Part shown: piece by piece, positions 1 through 5,869 of the stretch
How positions within the stretch are numbered: the stretch's first letter is position 1
Layout: every line of letters starts with the position of its first letter
Source of the DNA: Alphaproteobacteria bacterium MarineAlpha3_Bin3
GTDB lineage: Bacteria; Pseudomonadota; Alphaproteobacteria; Rhodospirillales; Casp-alpha2
Assembly: GCA_002938075.1 (NCBI GenBank)
Contig: PTLK01000100.1
Coordinates: 1-7,099 of the forward strand
Reading direction: 5' to 3'
Length of the DNA stretch: 7,099 nt
Notes under the pieces: model-generated
Told to the model about the DNA's origin: nothing
What the model saw: the letters and a program-made list of their open reading frames with translations, nothing else
Databases searched by the model: none
Program-made: the position numbers and the translations under genes

Positions 1-88
1 TGGTGAACATTTTCGCTCAGTCTTAGTTCGACAACCTCAGTAATACTTAGGACCTGTCGTGCCTTCCAAAACGCATAATATTGTGAGC

Positions 89-208
89 GTCCGCTTTGGG
101 TCATAAGCGGACCTTTTGCGCAGCTTCCAAAAATGTCCGCTTTCGGGGGTAAAGCAGACGTAAATCACTAGGTGGCTGAATGTCTGCTAATAGCCAAAAG
201 CAGACATT
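89..208. repeat. Array of three related hairpins, ~46-bp period
   Basis: Three inverted repeats with related arms follow one another. Hairpin 1 has GTCCGCTT (89-96) pairing perfectly with AAGCGGAC (105-112). Hairpin 2 has GTCCGCTTT (135-143) with AAAGCAGAC (151-159), 8 of 9 matching. Hairpin 3 has AATGTCTGCT (179-188) pairing perfectly with AGCAGACATT (199-208). The GTCYGCT cores start at 89, 135 and 182, a period of 46-47 bp, while the sequences between the hairpins are unrelated. This resembles an intergenic REP- or MITE-like repeat cluster. It could also act as transcript ends or as binding sites. Seen directly; role unknown. Confidence 0.75.
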
Positions 209-322
209 CCGACGTGCGCGAAGAGTCCGAAATTCTCCGAATATTAGGTGTGAGCAACCCCCCTTGAAAAAAACCTTTTCTTGGGCGCTGGTCAAGCCGT
301 CGCTTGCCGTTTGGGGGCGGGC

Positions 323-350
323 TGTACGGAAACCAGTTCCTTTCGGTACA
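323..350 (-). terminator. Possible stem-loop just after the oxygenase stop
   Basis: TGTACGGAAA (323-332) can pair with TTTCGGTACA (341-350), with one mismatch in ten and an 8-nt loop. It starts two bases beyond the TAG stop of the minus-strand oxygenase gene. No U-run follows directly on the minus strand, so a standard intrinsic terminator is not supported. It may protect the 3' end or do nothing. Confidence 0.3.
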
Positions 351-351
351 C

Positions 352-1437
352 CTATTCGGCCGCCTGGGGCTGCTTGGCTTCCGTCTGCTCCTCGCGAAGC
401 ATCTGCAGGAAGATTTGACGGGCGCGGCGGAGTGCTTTGTCGGACTTCAGGAACAGTTCCGAGTAGCCCTCGTCGGGGATTTCGAACATCTGCTGCTGCA
501 GCTCAAGCACCCAGTGGTCCTCTTCTACGACGTTGGGGAACGTCGAAGCGACACGCTTCGCCGCCGACATCTTAGGGTCGCCGCCGGACATGTGGTCTTT
601 CTTGCAGTTCACGATCCAACGCCAGAAGTGGTTACGTTCGTCGACCGGCGTGTGGGTATGCATCAGCACATAGCCGCGTTCCTTGTCGGTGCCGAGCTCG
701 CCGGGCGGTGCATTGCGCATCACGACCCGGGTAAAACCGGGACTCATCATGCAGTGGGTGTGGTGGCGGTCGACCACGTCATAGACGAACCAGTCGGCTA
801 GGTATGGCGGCTGCTTGTAGTTCTGCACTTGGCGGATGGTCTTGATGTACTTGTTGCCGTCGATCTCGCCCTCTTCGTACTCAATCGGGATGCGACTGTT
901 CTCTAAGTCGCCGATGTTTCCGGCATGAAGCGGATAGAAATGCGTGATGTCGAGCAGGTTTTCGATCAGGAGCAGGTAATTGGCCGGCACATCCATGGGT
1001 CCGGAATCAATCGTTTCCCATTCGGCGTCGCCGATTTCCGGTGACCGCGGCGGCTTCCGCAGGCTGGTCTTCGCCGGGTCGCCGGGCCACACCCACACCA
1101 GCTCATCTTGTTCGATGACGGGAAACGGTTTGAGCTGCGCCTGCGGAGGAATTGGGCCGTCCGAATTCGACGGGATGGCGATGCAGCGCCCGGCATCATT
1201 GTAGCGCAATCCGTGATAGGCGCATTCCAGGTTGCCGTCGTCCATGAGACGGCCCTCGGAAAGGGGGAAGCGCTTGTGGGCACATCGGTTATCGAAGGCG
1301 ACGACCTTGCCCTCCTTGGTGCGCCAGATGACCATCGGCCGGTTGGCGATCTTGTGTCCAGTGAGTTTTTCGGGCTCGAACTCCTTCGATAGTCCGGCGA
1401 CGTACCAGCAATTGCGAATATACTTATATGGTGTCAT
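352..1437 (-). CDS. Rieske [2Fe-2S] aromatic oxygenase, oxygenase component (VanA-like)
   Basis: This 361-residue protein is the terminal oxygenase of a two-component Rieske non-heme iron system, probably cytoplasmic. It would use O2 and electrons from a partner reductase to hydroxylate or O-demethylate an aromatic acid. The N-terminal Rieske domain (about residues 5-110) has the cluster ligands C52-x-H54 and C72-x-x-H75. The C-terminal catalytic domain has N160, D163, H166 and H171 in a D-x2-H-x4-H iron motif. D307, in an EDxxVLExQQ context, is the likely third iron ligand, as in VanA and dicamba monooxygenase. The length fits that family (about 340-360). The start is supported by AAGGAG at 1445-1450. 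It lies 97 bp downstream of the reductase gene. The substrate is unresolved: vanillate, another methoxybenzoate, phthalate-like or another aromatic acid are all possible. Confidence 0.93.
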   Translation of the reverse strand: MTPYKYIRNCWYVAGLSKEFEPEKLTGHKIANRPMVIWRTKEGKVVAFDNRCAHKRFPLSEGRLMDDGNLECAYHGLRYNDAGRCIAIPSNSDGPIPPQAQLKPFPVIEQDELVWVWPGDPAKTSLRKPPRSPEIGDAEWETIDSGPMDVPANYLLLIENLLDITHFYPLHAGNIGDLENSRIPIEYEEGEIDGNKYIKTIRQVQNYKQPPYLADWFVYDVVDRHHTHCMMSPGFTRVVMRNAPPGELGTDKERGYVLMHTHTPVDERNHFWRWIVNCKKDHMSGGDPKMSAAKRVASTFPNVVEEDHWVLELQQQMFEIPDEGYSELFLKSDKALRRARQIFLQMLREEQTEAKQPQAAE

Positions 1438-1444
1438 CCTGTCT

Positions 1445-1450
1445 CTCCTT
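1445..1450 (-). promoter_or_regulatory. Ribosome binding site of the oxygenase gene
   Basis: On the minus strand AAGGAG lies seven bases before the ATG at 1437. It is a strong Shine-Dalgarno sequence and fixes the oxygenase start. The reductase start at 2512 has only a weak purine match, so the oxygenase may be translated more strongly than its reductase. Confidence 0.75.
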
Positions 1451-1458
1451 GGTTCCTT

Positions 1459-1495
1459 GAGGATTGCCAGCGCCTGGGGCCCCGCGACAATCCTC
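1459..1495 (-). other. Stem-loop between reductase and oxygenase genes
   Basis: GAGGATTG (1459-1466) and CAATCCTC (1488-1495) are perfect 8-bp inverted arms. The GC-rich interior contains a second small hairpin, CCAG (1467-1470) with CTGG (1474-1477). The structure sits in the 97-bp gap between the two cistrons, just upstream of the oxygenase ribosome binding site. No U-run follows it in the minus-strand transcript, so it is probably not a terminator. An RNA processing or stability element that sets the ratio of the two proteins is plausible, but this is inference. Confidence 0.6.
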
Positions 1496-1534
1496 TTACC
1501 AACTCTTTAATCGTGTCTTTTAAAAACTCCCGGA

Positions 1535-2512
1535 TCAGAGATCGAGCACAAGAACCGGTGTCCGCGACCGGGCACAGCAAATCAAAACAAATTCCGCCCG
1601 GTCTTCGTCGTCCAGCACCGCGTCACGGTGCTCGGGTTCACCCTCCAGATACCGAGTCATGCAGGTGGCGCAGTACCCGTCCTCGCATGACGTGTCGATG
1701 GTAAGACCGGCACCCCTCAATACCTCGATAATCGTCTCGTCGGCGGGGATGTCGAATATGTCGCCGGAGCTGACGATCTTGACCTGGAAAGGCTTGTTTT
1801 CCAGGGGCTCGTCCCGATCTTCCTCGGGGGGAGTGAAATACTCGAAATGAGCGGTCCCTTCGGGCCAATGATCGACCGCCGCCGAGGCCGCCGCCGACAT
1901 GAAGCCAGGAGGACCGCAGTAGTAAAGGTGCGTCCCCGCCCGGGGATTGTCGAGGGTGGCGTCAATATCGAGCCCCTGGCTGGGATCGCCGCCGTCATGA
2001 TGAAAGAAGACCTTGCCTTGTTCGGCGAGGGGTATCAGGCGGTCCATGAACGCGGTGTTTAAGGGCGTGCGGGTGCAATAATGAATCACATAATCCGCCC
2101 CTACGGTTTCCAGCGTTTCCATCATCGCCATCATCGGCGTCACGCCGATCCCTCCCGCCAAAAGAAGGTGGCGGACGGCATCATCAACAAGACGGAAATG
2201 GTTGCGCGGCTCGGAAACGGTCAAAATGTCTCCTTCGGCCACCTTTTCGTGCAGGGCCAGTGATCCGCCCCGTCCATCAGGCTCGTTCAGCACCGCGATC
2301 TCATAGCGGTGGCGTTCTCGGGGGCTGTTGCAAAGGGAAAATTGGCGCACGAGGCCATCGTCGATATGGATGTCGATGTGCGCGCCGGCCGTAAACGCAG
2401 CCAAATCACCCCCCTTGGGATCGACCAGCTCGAAGGCCCGGATGTCCTCAGCCAAGTCGGTGATGGAATGCACACGGACATTGAAAAGCGTTTTGGGGTT
2501 TGCCTGGGTCAT
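1535..2512 (-). CDS. Oxygenase reductase: FMN/NAD(P)H domain plus plant-type [2Fe-2S] ferredoxin (VanB-like)
   Basis: This 325-residue electron-transfer partner would pass electrons from NAD(P)H through FMN and a [2Fe-2S] cluster to the Rieske oxygenase encoded next. The order is a flavin-binding barrel (about 8-105, with R56-Q-F-S59 as the RxYS-like flavin motif), then the NAD(P) domain (about 110-225, with GGIGVTP at 120-126 and YCGP at 198-201), then a C-terminal ferredoxin domain (about 240-325). The cluster ligands are C276, C281, C284 and C312, in the C-x4-C-x2-C pattern of the phthalate dioxygenase reductase/VanB family. The length is typical. The ATG at 2512 is the natural family start, although its ribosome binding site is weak. 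The reductase is transcribed first, the reverse of the usual vanA-vanB order. The pair probably forms an operon. Confidence 0.93.
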   Translation of the reverse strand: MTQANPKTLFNVRVHSITDLAEDIRAFELVDPKGGDLAAFTAGAHIDIHIDDGLVRQFSLCNSPRERHRYEIAVLNEPDGRGGSLALHEKVAEGDILTVSEPRNHFRLVDDAVRHLLLAGGIGVTPMMAMMETLETVGADYVIHYCTRTPLNTAFMDRLIPLAEQGKVFFHHDGGDPSQGLDIDATLDNPRAGTHLYYCGPPGFMSAAASAAVDHWPEGTAHFEYFTPPEEDRDEPLENKPFQVKIVSSGDIFDIPADETIIEVLRGAGLTIDTSCEDGYCATCMTRYLEGEPEHRDAVLDDEDRAEFVLICCARSRTPVLVLDL

Positions 2513-2643
2513 CGCTGTTCCGTCTCTGGAGGGCAGTTTGTGTAAAAGATCGACACCGTCAACTCCCCGTTTCTTGCCGTTGCTTCGGCGGGATGGCTTT
2601 TGTACCGCAGCGAATTTCCGATGGAAGTGTGACGGGATAAAAC

Positions 2644-2691
2644 ATCAGTAAAAATGATAAATTTTCAACAAATAACTTCATATAAATTGAT
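2644..2691. promoter_or_regulatory. Candidate LysR-type operator: two ATCA-N7-TGAT dyads 33 bp apart
   Basis: Positions 2644-2658 read ATCA-N7-TGAT, a perfect interrupted dyad containing T-N11-A, the form bound by LysR-type regulators. A second copy at 2677-2691 reads TTCA-N7-TGAT (one mismatch) and starts 33 bp later. The outer halves extend to a perfect 9-bp inverted repeat, AAAACATCA (2639-2647) and TGATGTTTT (2688-2696). The pair lies about 130-180 bp before the reductase ATG. The same pair and spacing occur at 4113-4160. Binding by the LysR protein encoded at 4981-5868 is inferred. Confidence 0.5.
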
Positions 2692-2785
2692 GTTTTTATA
2701 ACCACCACTTTTTTCCGGCGATCCGTTATGGATCCCCAAAACCTTGCCTCCGGGCCCTTTCTTGGGCCGATGGGGCCGTAGACAG

Positions 2786-2828
2786 AAAACGGCGGGCCGC
2801 CAGTGCCCGTCCGGGCAGCGGGCGGCCC
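2786..2828 (-). terminator. Intrinsic terminator after the TRAP binding-protein gene
   Basis: GGGCCGCC (2794-2801) pairs perfectly with GGCGGCCC (2821-2828). Inside it, GCCC (2805-2808) pairs with GGGC (2813-2816) around a 4-nt loop. On the minus strand the stem lies about 20 nt beyond the binding-protein stop. Four U (A at 2786-2789) follow after a 4-nt gap. The U-run is short, so termination may be partial. It suggests that the transporter gene and the reductase-oxygenase pair are separate units. Confidence 0.6.
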
Positions 2829-2847
2829 TTATACCGTCGCCTTTCGG

Positions 2848-3948
2848 CTACATCGGGAACTTGAACGGCAGGTTCCTAGCTCGGATGAATTCTCCGTCCG
2901 AGATGAAGGTGTATTGCTTCTGGTGGCTGCGGAATTTCAACATGCTTTTCAGGACCTTTCCGCTCATCTTGTCCTTGGCGGCAAGTTCGGTGAGCACTTC
3001 GCCGGTCACGGTGCCGAGCTTCATCAGAATTTCGTCCGAGAGCGTATTGAGGATGGTTCCACGTTCCTTCAGGAAATTTTCTAGAACCGGGCCCGAACGT
3101 GCCTGGAACTCGCACAGCATCACCTGATTGGTGGAAAAGGCGCATTGCTCGACGATGGCCTTGAGATCGTCCGGAAGGCCATCCCATTTCTTGGAATTGA
3201 TGAAGATCTCGAGCACGGTTCCCGGCTCGTGCCAGCCCGGCGTGAGGTAGTACTTAGCGTGGCGCCAGAAGCCCATCGTCGCTTCGCCATAGGGGTTGTT
3301 CCATTCGACCGCGTCGATGGTTCCGGCGGCGAGCGCCGCCGAGACCTCGCTACCCGGCAGGTTGACCACCGTCGCGCCCATCCGCGTCAGAACCTCGGCC
3401 GGGATGCCCGGCATGCGCATCTTCAGGCCCTTGTAGTCATCGACGGTACTAATTTTCTTCTTGGACCAGCCACCGTGCTGAGGGCCGGTGTTGCCACAGA
3501 CGAGAAATTTGCACCCGAGCTGATCACGGTACAATTCGTCGCATAGCGCACTGCCGCCGCCGTAGTGATACCAGGCGTTGTATTCCAGAGCCGTAAAACC
3601 AAACGGAATGTTGCTCACGAACTGCGCGGCGGGGGCCTTGCCCTTCCAGTAATAAGGGGCACCGTGCCCCATTTCGACGGTTCCGGAACCCACGGCGTCA
3701 ATCGATTCGAACGCCGGCACCACCTCGCCAGAGGCGAAAAGCTGCACCGTGATCCGCCCGCCCGTGCATTTGGTGACCTGGTCGGCGAAATACTGAGCCC
3801 CGGTGCCCAGGCCGGGAAGGTTCTTGGGCCAGGTCGTGATCAGCCGCCACTTCATGCGGTTTTGAGAAAGCGCCGGCTTTGGAAATGCCGATGCCGCCGT
3901 CACCGCCGCGGCTACCGCCGCGGTCTTTATAAGGGTTCTCCGTTTCAT
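2848..3948 (-). CDS. TRAP transporter substrate-binding protein (DctP superfamily, FcbT1/TakP type)
   Basis: This 366-residue periplasmic receptor would bind an organic acid and deliver it to a TRAP permease. The N-terminus has twin arginines (RRTLIK, residues 3-8), an Ala-rich hydrophobic stretch and a likely cleavage site near ALS-Q (27-29), which suggests Tat or Sec export. The mature part has the family signatures: R178 in KGLKMRMPG, the carboxylate-binding arginine region, then EWNNPY (215-220) and the GWHEPG motif (238-243). By comparison with the alpha-keto acid binder TakP, Q157, W216 and E241 may help hold a cation beside the ligand. The start at 3948 is preferred over an in-frame ATG at 4008. 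AGAGGA lies seven bases before it and the signal peptide begins there. No permease gene adjoins it on the same strand. The ligand is unknown; an aromatic acid fits the neighbours, but alpha-keto or hydroxy acids remain possible. Confidence 0.92.
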   Translation of the reverse strand: MKRRTLIKTAAVAAAVTAASAFPKPALSQNRMKWRLITTWPKNLPGLGTGAQYFADQVTKCTGGRITVQLFASGEVVPAFESIDAVGSGTVEMGHGAPYYWKGKAPAAQFVSNIPFGFTALEYNAWYHYGGGSALCDELYRDQLGCKFLVCGNTGPQHGGWSKKKISTVDDYKGLKMRMPGIPAEVLTRMGATVVNLPGSEVSAALAAGTIDAVEWNNPYGEATMGFWRHAKYYLTPGWHEPGTVLEIFINSKKWDGLPDDLKAIVEQCAFSTNQVMLCEFQARSGPVLENFLKERGTILNTLSDEILMKLGTVTGEVLTELAAKDKMSGKVLKSMLKFRSHQKQYTFISDGEFIRARNLPFKFPM

Positions 3949-3955
3949 TTTCTCA

Positions 3956-3961
3956 TCCTCT
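3956..3961 (-). promoter_or_regulatory. Ribosome binding site deciding the TRAP binding-protein start
   Basis: On the minus strand AGAGGA lies seven bases before the ATG at 3948. That ATG begins the twin-arginine signal peptide, so it is chosen over the in-frame ATG 60 bp upstream (4008), which would put 20 residues in front of the signal. Confidence 0.7.
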
Positions 3962-4112
3962 CTTGGTTTCCCTATTCGGCCAAGCCCCAAGCTTGACAGG
4001 ATTTGCATTTACTGTCCGACGTTCACGAGAAGCGGTGATTTTCGCTCCATTCACCTTATCCCGCGAAATCAGGACGGTATTCGATAAAAATGAGTATGAA
4101 GCAGCGTGGAAC

Positions 4113-4160
4113 ATCAAAACAAACGATATTTTTCAATTGGATATGATCAGGATTCTTGAT
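4113..4160. promoter_or_regulatory. Candidate LysR-type operator in the divergent region, same 33-bp geometry
   Basis: Positions 4146-4160 read ATCA-N7-TGAT exactly. A one-mismatch copy, ATCA-N7-CGAT, lies at 4113-4127, again 33 bp away start to start. AACATCA covers the left edge of this pair (4110-4116), as it does at 2641-2647 in the other region. A weaker third element at 4080-4094, another 33 bp along, shares TAAAAATGA in the same register with the 2644 site. Seen from the binding-protein gene, the perfect copy is distal and the imperfect one proximal, as for the recognition and activation sites of many LysR regulators. Function is inferred. Confidence 0.5.
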
Positions 4161-4334
4161 AAGTTGCGAATAAGAATATTTCTTGATTATTGGGAAATCC
4201 TCTGGGAAAAGACACAAAAACATGGGCATCCGGGTGTTTTTGGTGAGGTTAAAAAACGGCCGGTTGCCAATGAACGCCTTTCGATGGCTGGCAGTGGTTA
4301 GAGGGGATTGGACCCTGAAAGAACGAGAAAAAAA

Positions 4335-4937
4335 ATGGCGCGCATAACGGATTTGTCCATTGAACAAATTGCGGACGAATTGAAACCGCTTTTCCGCAAG
4401 TTCACCCTCGATTACGGGGATTTCACCAACCAAGCAGGGGTCCTGGCGCATTCGCCGGGGGCCTTTCGCCATTTGTACGGCCTATTGGACGAATGGCGCG
4501 GTCACGGGACCCTTCCTCGCCGTTTGGTCGAGATCGCGGTCGTCACCGCAAGCCGAGTCAACGAATGCAGTTATTGCGTCGGCCATCACGGCGCCGCCCT
4601 GGTTGACTTGGGCCTTGGTCCCGAAACCGTTAACGGTATACTCGACTCGGAACCGCCGGGCCTTGATGATCGCGACCTGTTGGTGCGTGATTATGCGCGG
4701 CTTGTCACCGAACGGGCGTGGGGAATCCGCGACCGGGTGTTTTCGGACCTAAAACAACACTTTTCCGACCAACAGATCGTCGAACTGACCGTTCGCATCG
4801 GGGTCACAATCCTGTTCAACAAGCTAAACCAAGCCCTGCAATTGGATATGGAGGACTCCGTTTCGGCGGACGTGCGTTCGAAAAATATCACCGTGGAACC
4901 GTTTTTATCCGGCGACGATCCTGGGCAACCGGCCTAA
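4335..4937 (+). CDS. Carboxymuconolactone decarboxylase/AhpD-family protein with CxxC motif
   Basis: This is a 200-residue, probably cytoplasmic, all-helical protein of the CMD/AhpD superfamily. The core motif is E77-C78-x-x-C81-x3-H85 (ECSYCVGHH), the redox-active CxxC plus histidine of AhpD-like alkylhydroperoxidases. Asn residues in the C-terminal helix (FNKLNQAL, 161-168) also fit the family. The cysteine pair points to peroxidase or thiol-redox activity rather than true gamma-carboxymuconolactone decarboxylase (PcaC). It is also longer than PcaC (about 130 residues). The ATG at 4335 has a weak purine-rich ribosome binding site. An in-frame TTG at 4308 would add nine residues but has GAGGGG only one base away, too close. 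It lies 43 bp before lysR, probably co-transcribed. It may protect against peroxide from uncoupled oxygenase turnover, or act on a ring-cleavage product; both are inference. Confidence 0.85.
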   Translation: MARITDLSIEQIADELKPLFRKFTLDYGDFTNQAGVLAHSPGAFRHLYGLLDEWRGHGTLPRRLVEIAVVTASRVNECSYCVGHHGAALVDLGLGPETVNGILDSEPPGLDDRDLLVRDYARLVTERAWGIRDRVFSDLKQHFSDQQIVELTVRIGVTILFNKLNQALQLDMEDSVSADVRSKNITVEPFLSGDDPGQPA

Positions 4938-4967
4938 TGGCGGGGGCCAGCGTACGTCTCCCAGTTT

Positions 4968-4972
4968 GAGGA
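4968..4972 (+). promoter_or_regulatory. Ribosome binding site deciding the lysR-type gene start
   Basis: GAGGA lies eight bases before the GTG at 4981. It supports that GTG over the in-frame TTG at 4966, which overlaps this site and would add five residues (MRTDD) before the usual LysR beginning MNFKQLETLY. Confidence 0.7.
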
Positions 4973-4980
4973 CCGACGAC

Positions 4981-5868
4981 GTGAATTTCAAGCAGTTGGA
5001 AACACTCTATTGGGCAGCGAAAATGGGAAGCTTTACCGCCGCTGCGAAGCGGCTGAATTCGACCCAGTCGACAATTTCAATGCGGATCCAGGACCTGGAA
5101 CTCGATTTCGGCGTCGAACTGTTCGACCGCTCGCAACGTACGGCGCGGGTCACCGCCAAGGGGCGCGAGTTGGTCAAGTACGTGGAGCAGCTTCTCAATC
5201 TGACGGCCGAGATCCGCCAACGCATGTCGGCGCCCGAATCCATACCCGGAACGTTGCGTCTGGGTGTCGCGGAAATGGTCTCGGTGACGTGGTTGCCGGC
5301 CCTGATCCAAGTGTTGCACGAACGCTATCCCAAAATCGTCCTTGAGCTGGATGAGGCCCTGACCCAGGACCTGGTCAGTCGGTTGCGTTCCGGCGGCCTC
5401 GATTTGATCATGGCGCCGGGCCGGATGCCCCAATACGATCTCCATACCCGATCGCTGGGTACCGTCGAATTTGTGTGGATGACGACCCCGAACCTGGGCG
5501 TTCCTGATGGCCGGCTTACTGCGCGGGATTTACAGCAATGGCCGATTATCGCTTTGTCCCGTGAGTCCTACCATCATTCAAGGATCGAGGATTGGTTCCG
5601 GTCCGGCAACGCCTACTACAGGCAAATCTACACCTGCAAAAGCTTCGGGGTCGCGTCTTCGCTGGCCTCGGCGGGGCTGGGTGTCACGTTGTTGCCGATC
5701 GATTACTTTCAAGACCAGGTCAATTCCGGGCGTCTCAAAGTTATCGAAACTGATCCCCCCATGACCCCGGTCGAATTCACCGCCACCCTGTCTATGGACG
5801 GCAACCAGCCCATTAACGAAATTGTTGCCGATCTGGCGCAGGAACTTAGCACCTTCGACAAGGTCTGA
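4981..5868 (+). CDS. LysR-type transcriptional regulator
   Basis: This 295-residue regulator has an N-terminal winged helix-turn-helix (about residues 3-62). The segment SFTAAAKRLNSTQSTISMRI (17-36) holds the two helices, and FDRSQRTARVTAKG (48-61) is the wing. A linker helix follows (about 63-88), then the effector-binding domain (about 90-290), which starts with the typical TLRLGVAE. Such proteins bind T-N11-A dyads and usually activate nearby catabolic genes when a pathway intermediate is present. The GTG start is chosen from the ribosome binding site at 4968-4972 and the family N-terminus. It follows the CMD-family gene, and the pair is divergent from the TRAP binding-protein gene, a usual arrangement for control of the shared region. 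Its stop is one base from the stop of the convergent permease gene. The effector is unknown. Confidence 0.93.
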   Translation: MNFKQLETLYWAAKMGSFTAAAKRLNSTQSTISMRIQDLELDFGVELFDRSQRTARVTAKGRELVKYVEQLLNLTAEIRQRMSAPESIPGTLRLGVAEMVSVTWLPALIQVLHERYPKIVLELDEALTQDLVSRLRSGGLDLIMAPGRMPQYDLHTRSLGTVEFVWMTTPNLGVPDGRLTARDLQQWPIIALSRESYHHSRIEDWFRSGNAYYRQIYTCKSFGVASSLASAGLGVTLLPIDYFQDQVNSGRLKVIETDPPMTPVEFTATLSMDGNQPINEIVADLAQELSTFDKV

Positions 5869-5869
5869 C

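Larger units (their letters stand above)
1..351. other. Non-coding region downstream of the Rieske oxygenase gene
   Basis: No credible gene is visible here. Open frames crossing it have no recognisable protein features and overlap the hairpin repeats or the antisense of the oxygenase gene. The stretch holds the three-hairpin array at 89-208 and a hairpin at 323-350 just past the oxygenase stop. A run of seven A at 267-273 would be a U-run in the minus-strand transcript, but only a poor stem precedes it. A 9-bp direct repeat, CTTCCAAAA, occurs at 63-71 and 124-132. Confidence 0.7.
2513..2847. other. Intergenic region between TRAP binding protein and reductase genes
   Basis: No gene is seen in these 335 bp. 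In the direction of minus-strand transcription it contains a GC-rich terminator-like hairpin (2786-2828), then a strongly AT-rich stretch (about 2638-2712) with paired LysR-box-like dyads, then a 5' leader of about 125 bp before the reductase ATG. The AT-rich stretch is the likely promoter of the reductase-oxygenase pair. No -35/-10 pair is good enough to name. Confidence 0.65.
3949..4334. other. Divergent promoter region between TRAP binding-protein and CMD-family genes
   Basis: This 386-bp stretch lies between divergently transcribed genes and is AT-rich from about 4075 to 4260, unlike the flanking coding DNA. It must hold the promoters of the minus-strand binding-protein gene and the plus-strand CMD-lysR pair. 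It contains the paired dyads at 4113-4160, a palindrome AAGAA-TAT-TTCTT at 4172-4184, and a TTCTTGAT direct repeat (4153-4160, 4180-4187). Open frames crossing it have no recognisable protein features. No -35/-10 pair can be named with confidence. Confidence 0.65.

Noticed and set aside
89..208. CRISPR array
   Set aside because: The repeated units are short palindromes with degenerate arms and only three copies. There are no identical direct repeats with uniform spacers and no cas gene.
267..300. Intrinsic terminator using the A7 run for the minus strand
   Set aside because: The only stem before it is CTTG/CAAG, four base pairs with a long loop and four bases from the run, so it is too weak to call.
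180..801. Plus-strand open frames over the left end and the oxygenase gene
   Set aside because: They are antisense to the well-supported Rieske oxygenase or run through the hairpin array. The translations are low-complexity and Arg/Pro-rich.
1523..1550. Terminator just after the reductase stop (T5 run)
   Set aside because: The preceding stem is only about three base pairs, and the oxygenase gene downstream lacks an obvious promoter of its own in the short gap.
3949..4008. Longer start for the TRAP binding protein at 4008
   Set aside because: It would place 20 residues before the twin-arginine signal, while the ATG at 3948 has a well-spaced AGAGGA.
3963..4301. 112-residue plus-strand open frame in the divergent region
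   Set aside because: No recognisable family and no good ribosome binding site. It would cover the divergent promoter region and the paired dyads.
4056..4472. 138-residue minus-strand open frame across the divergent region
   Set aside because: It overlaps the start of the CMD-family gene antisense, shows no domain, and exists mainly because the region is AT-rich and holds few stops in this frame.
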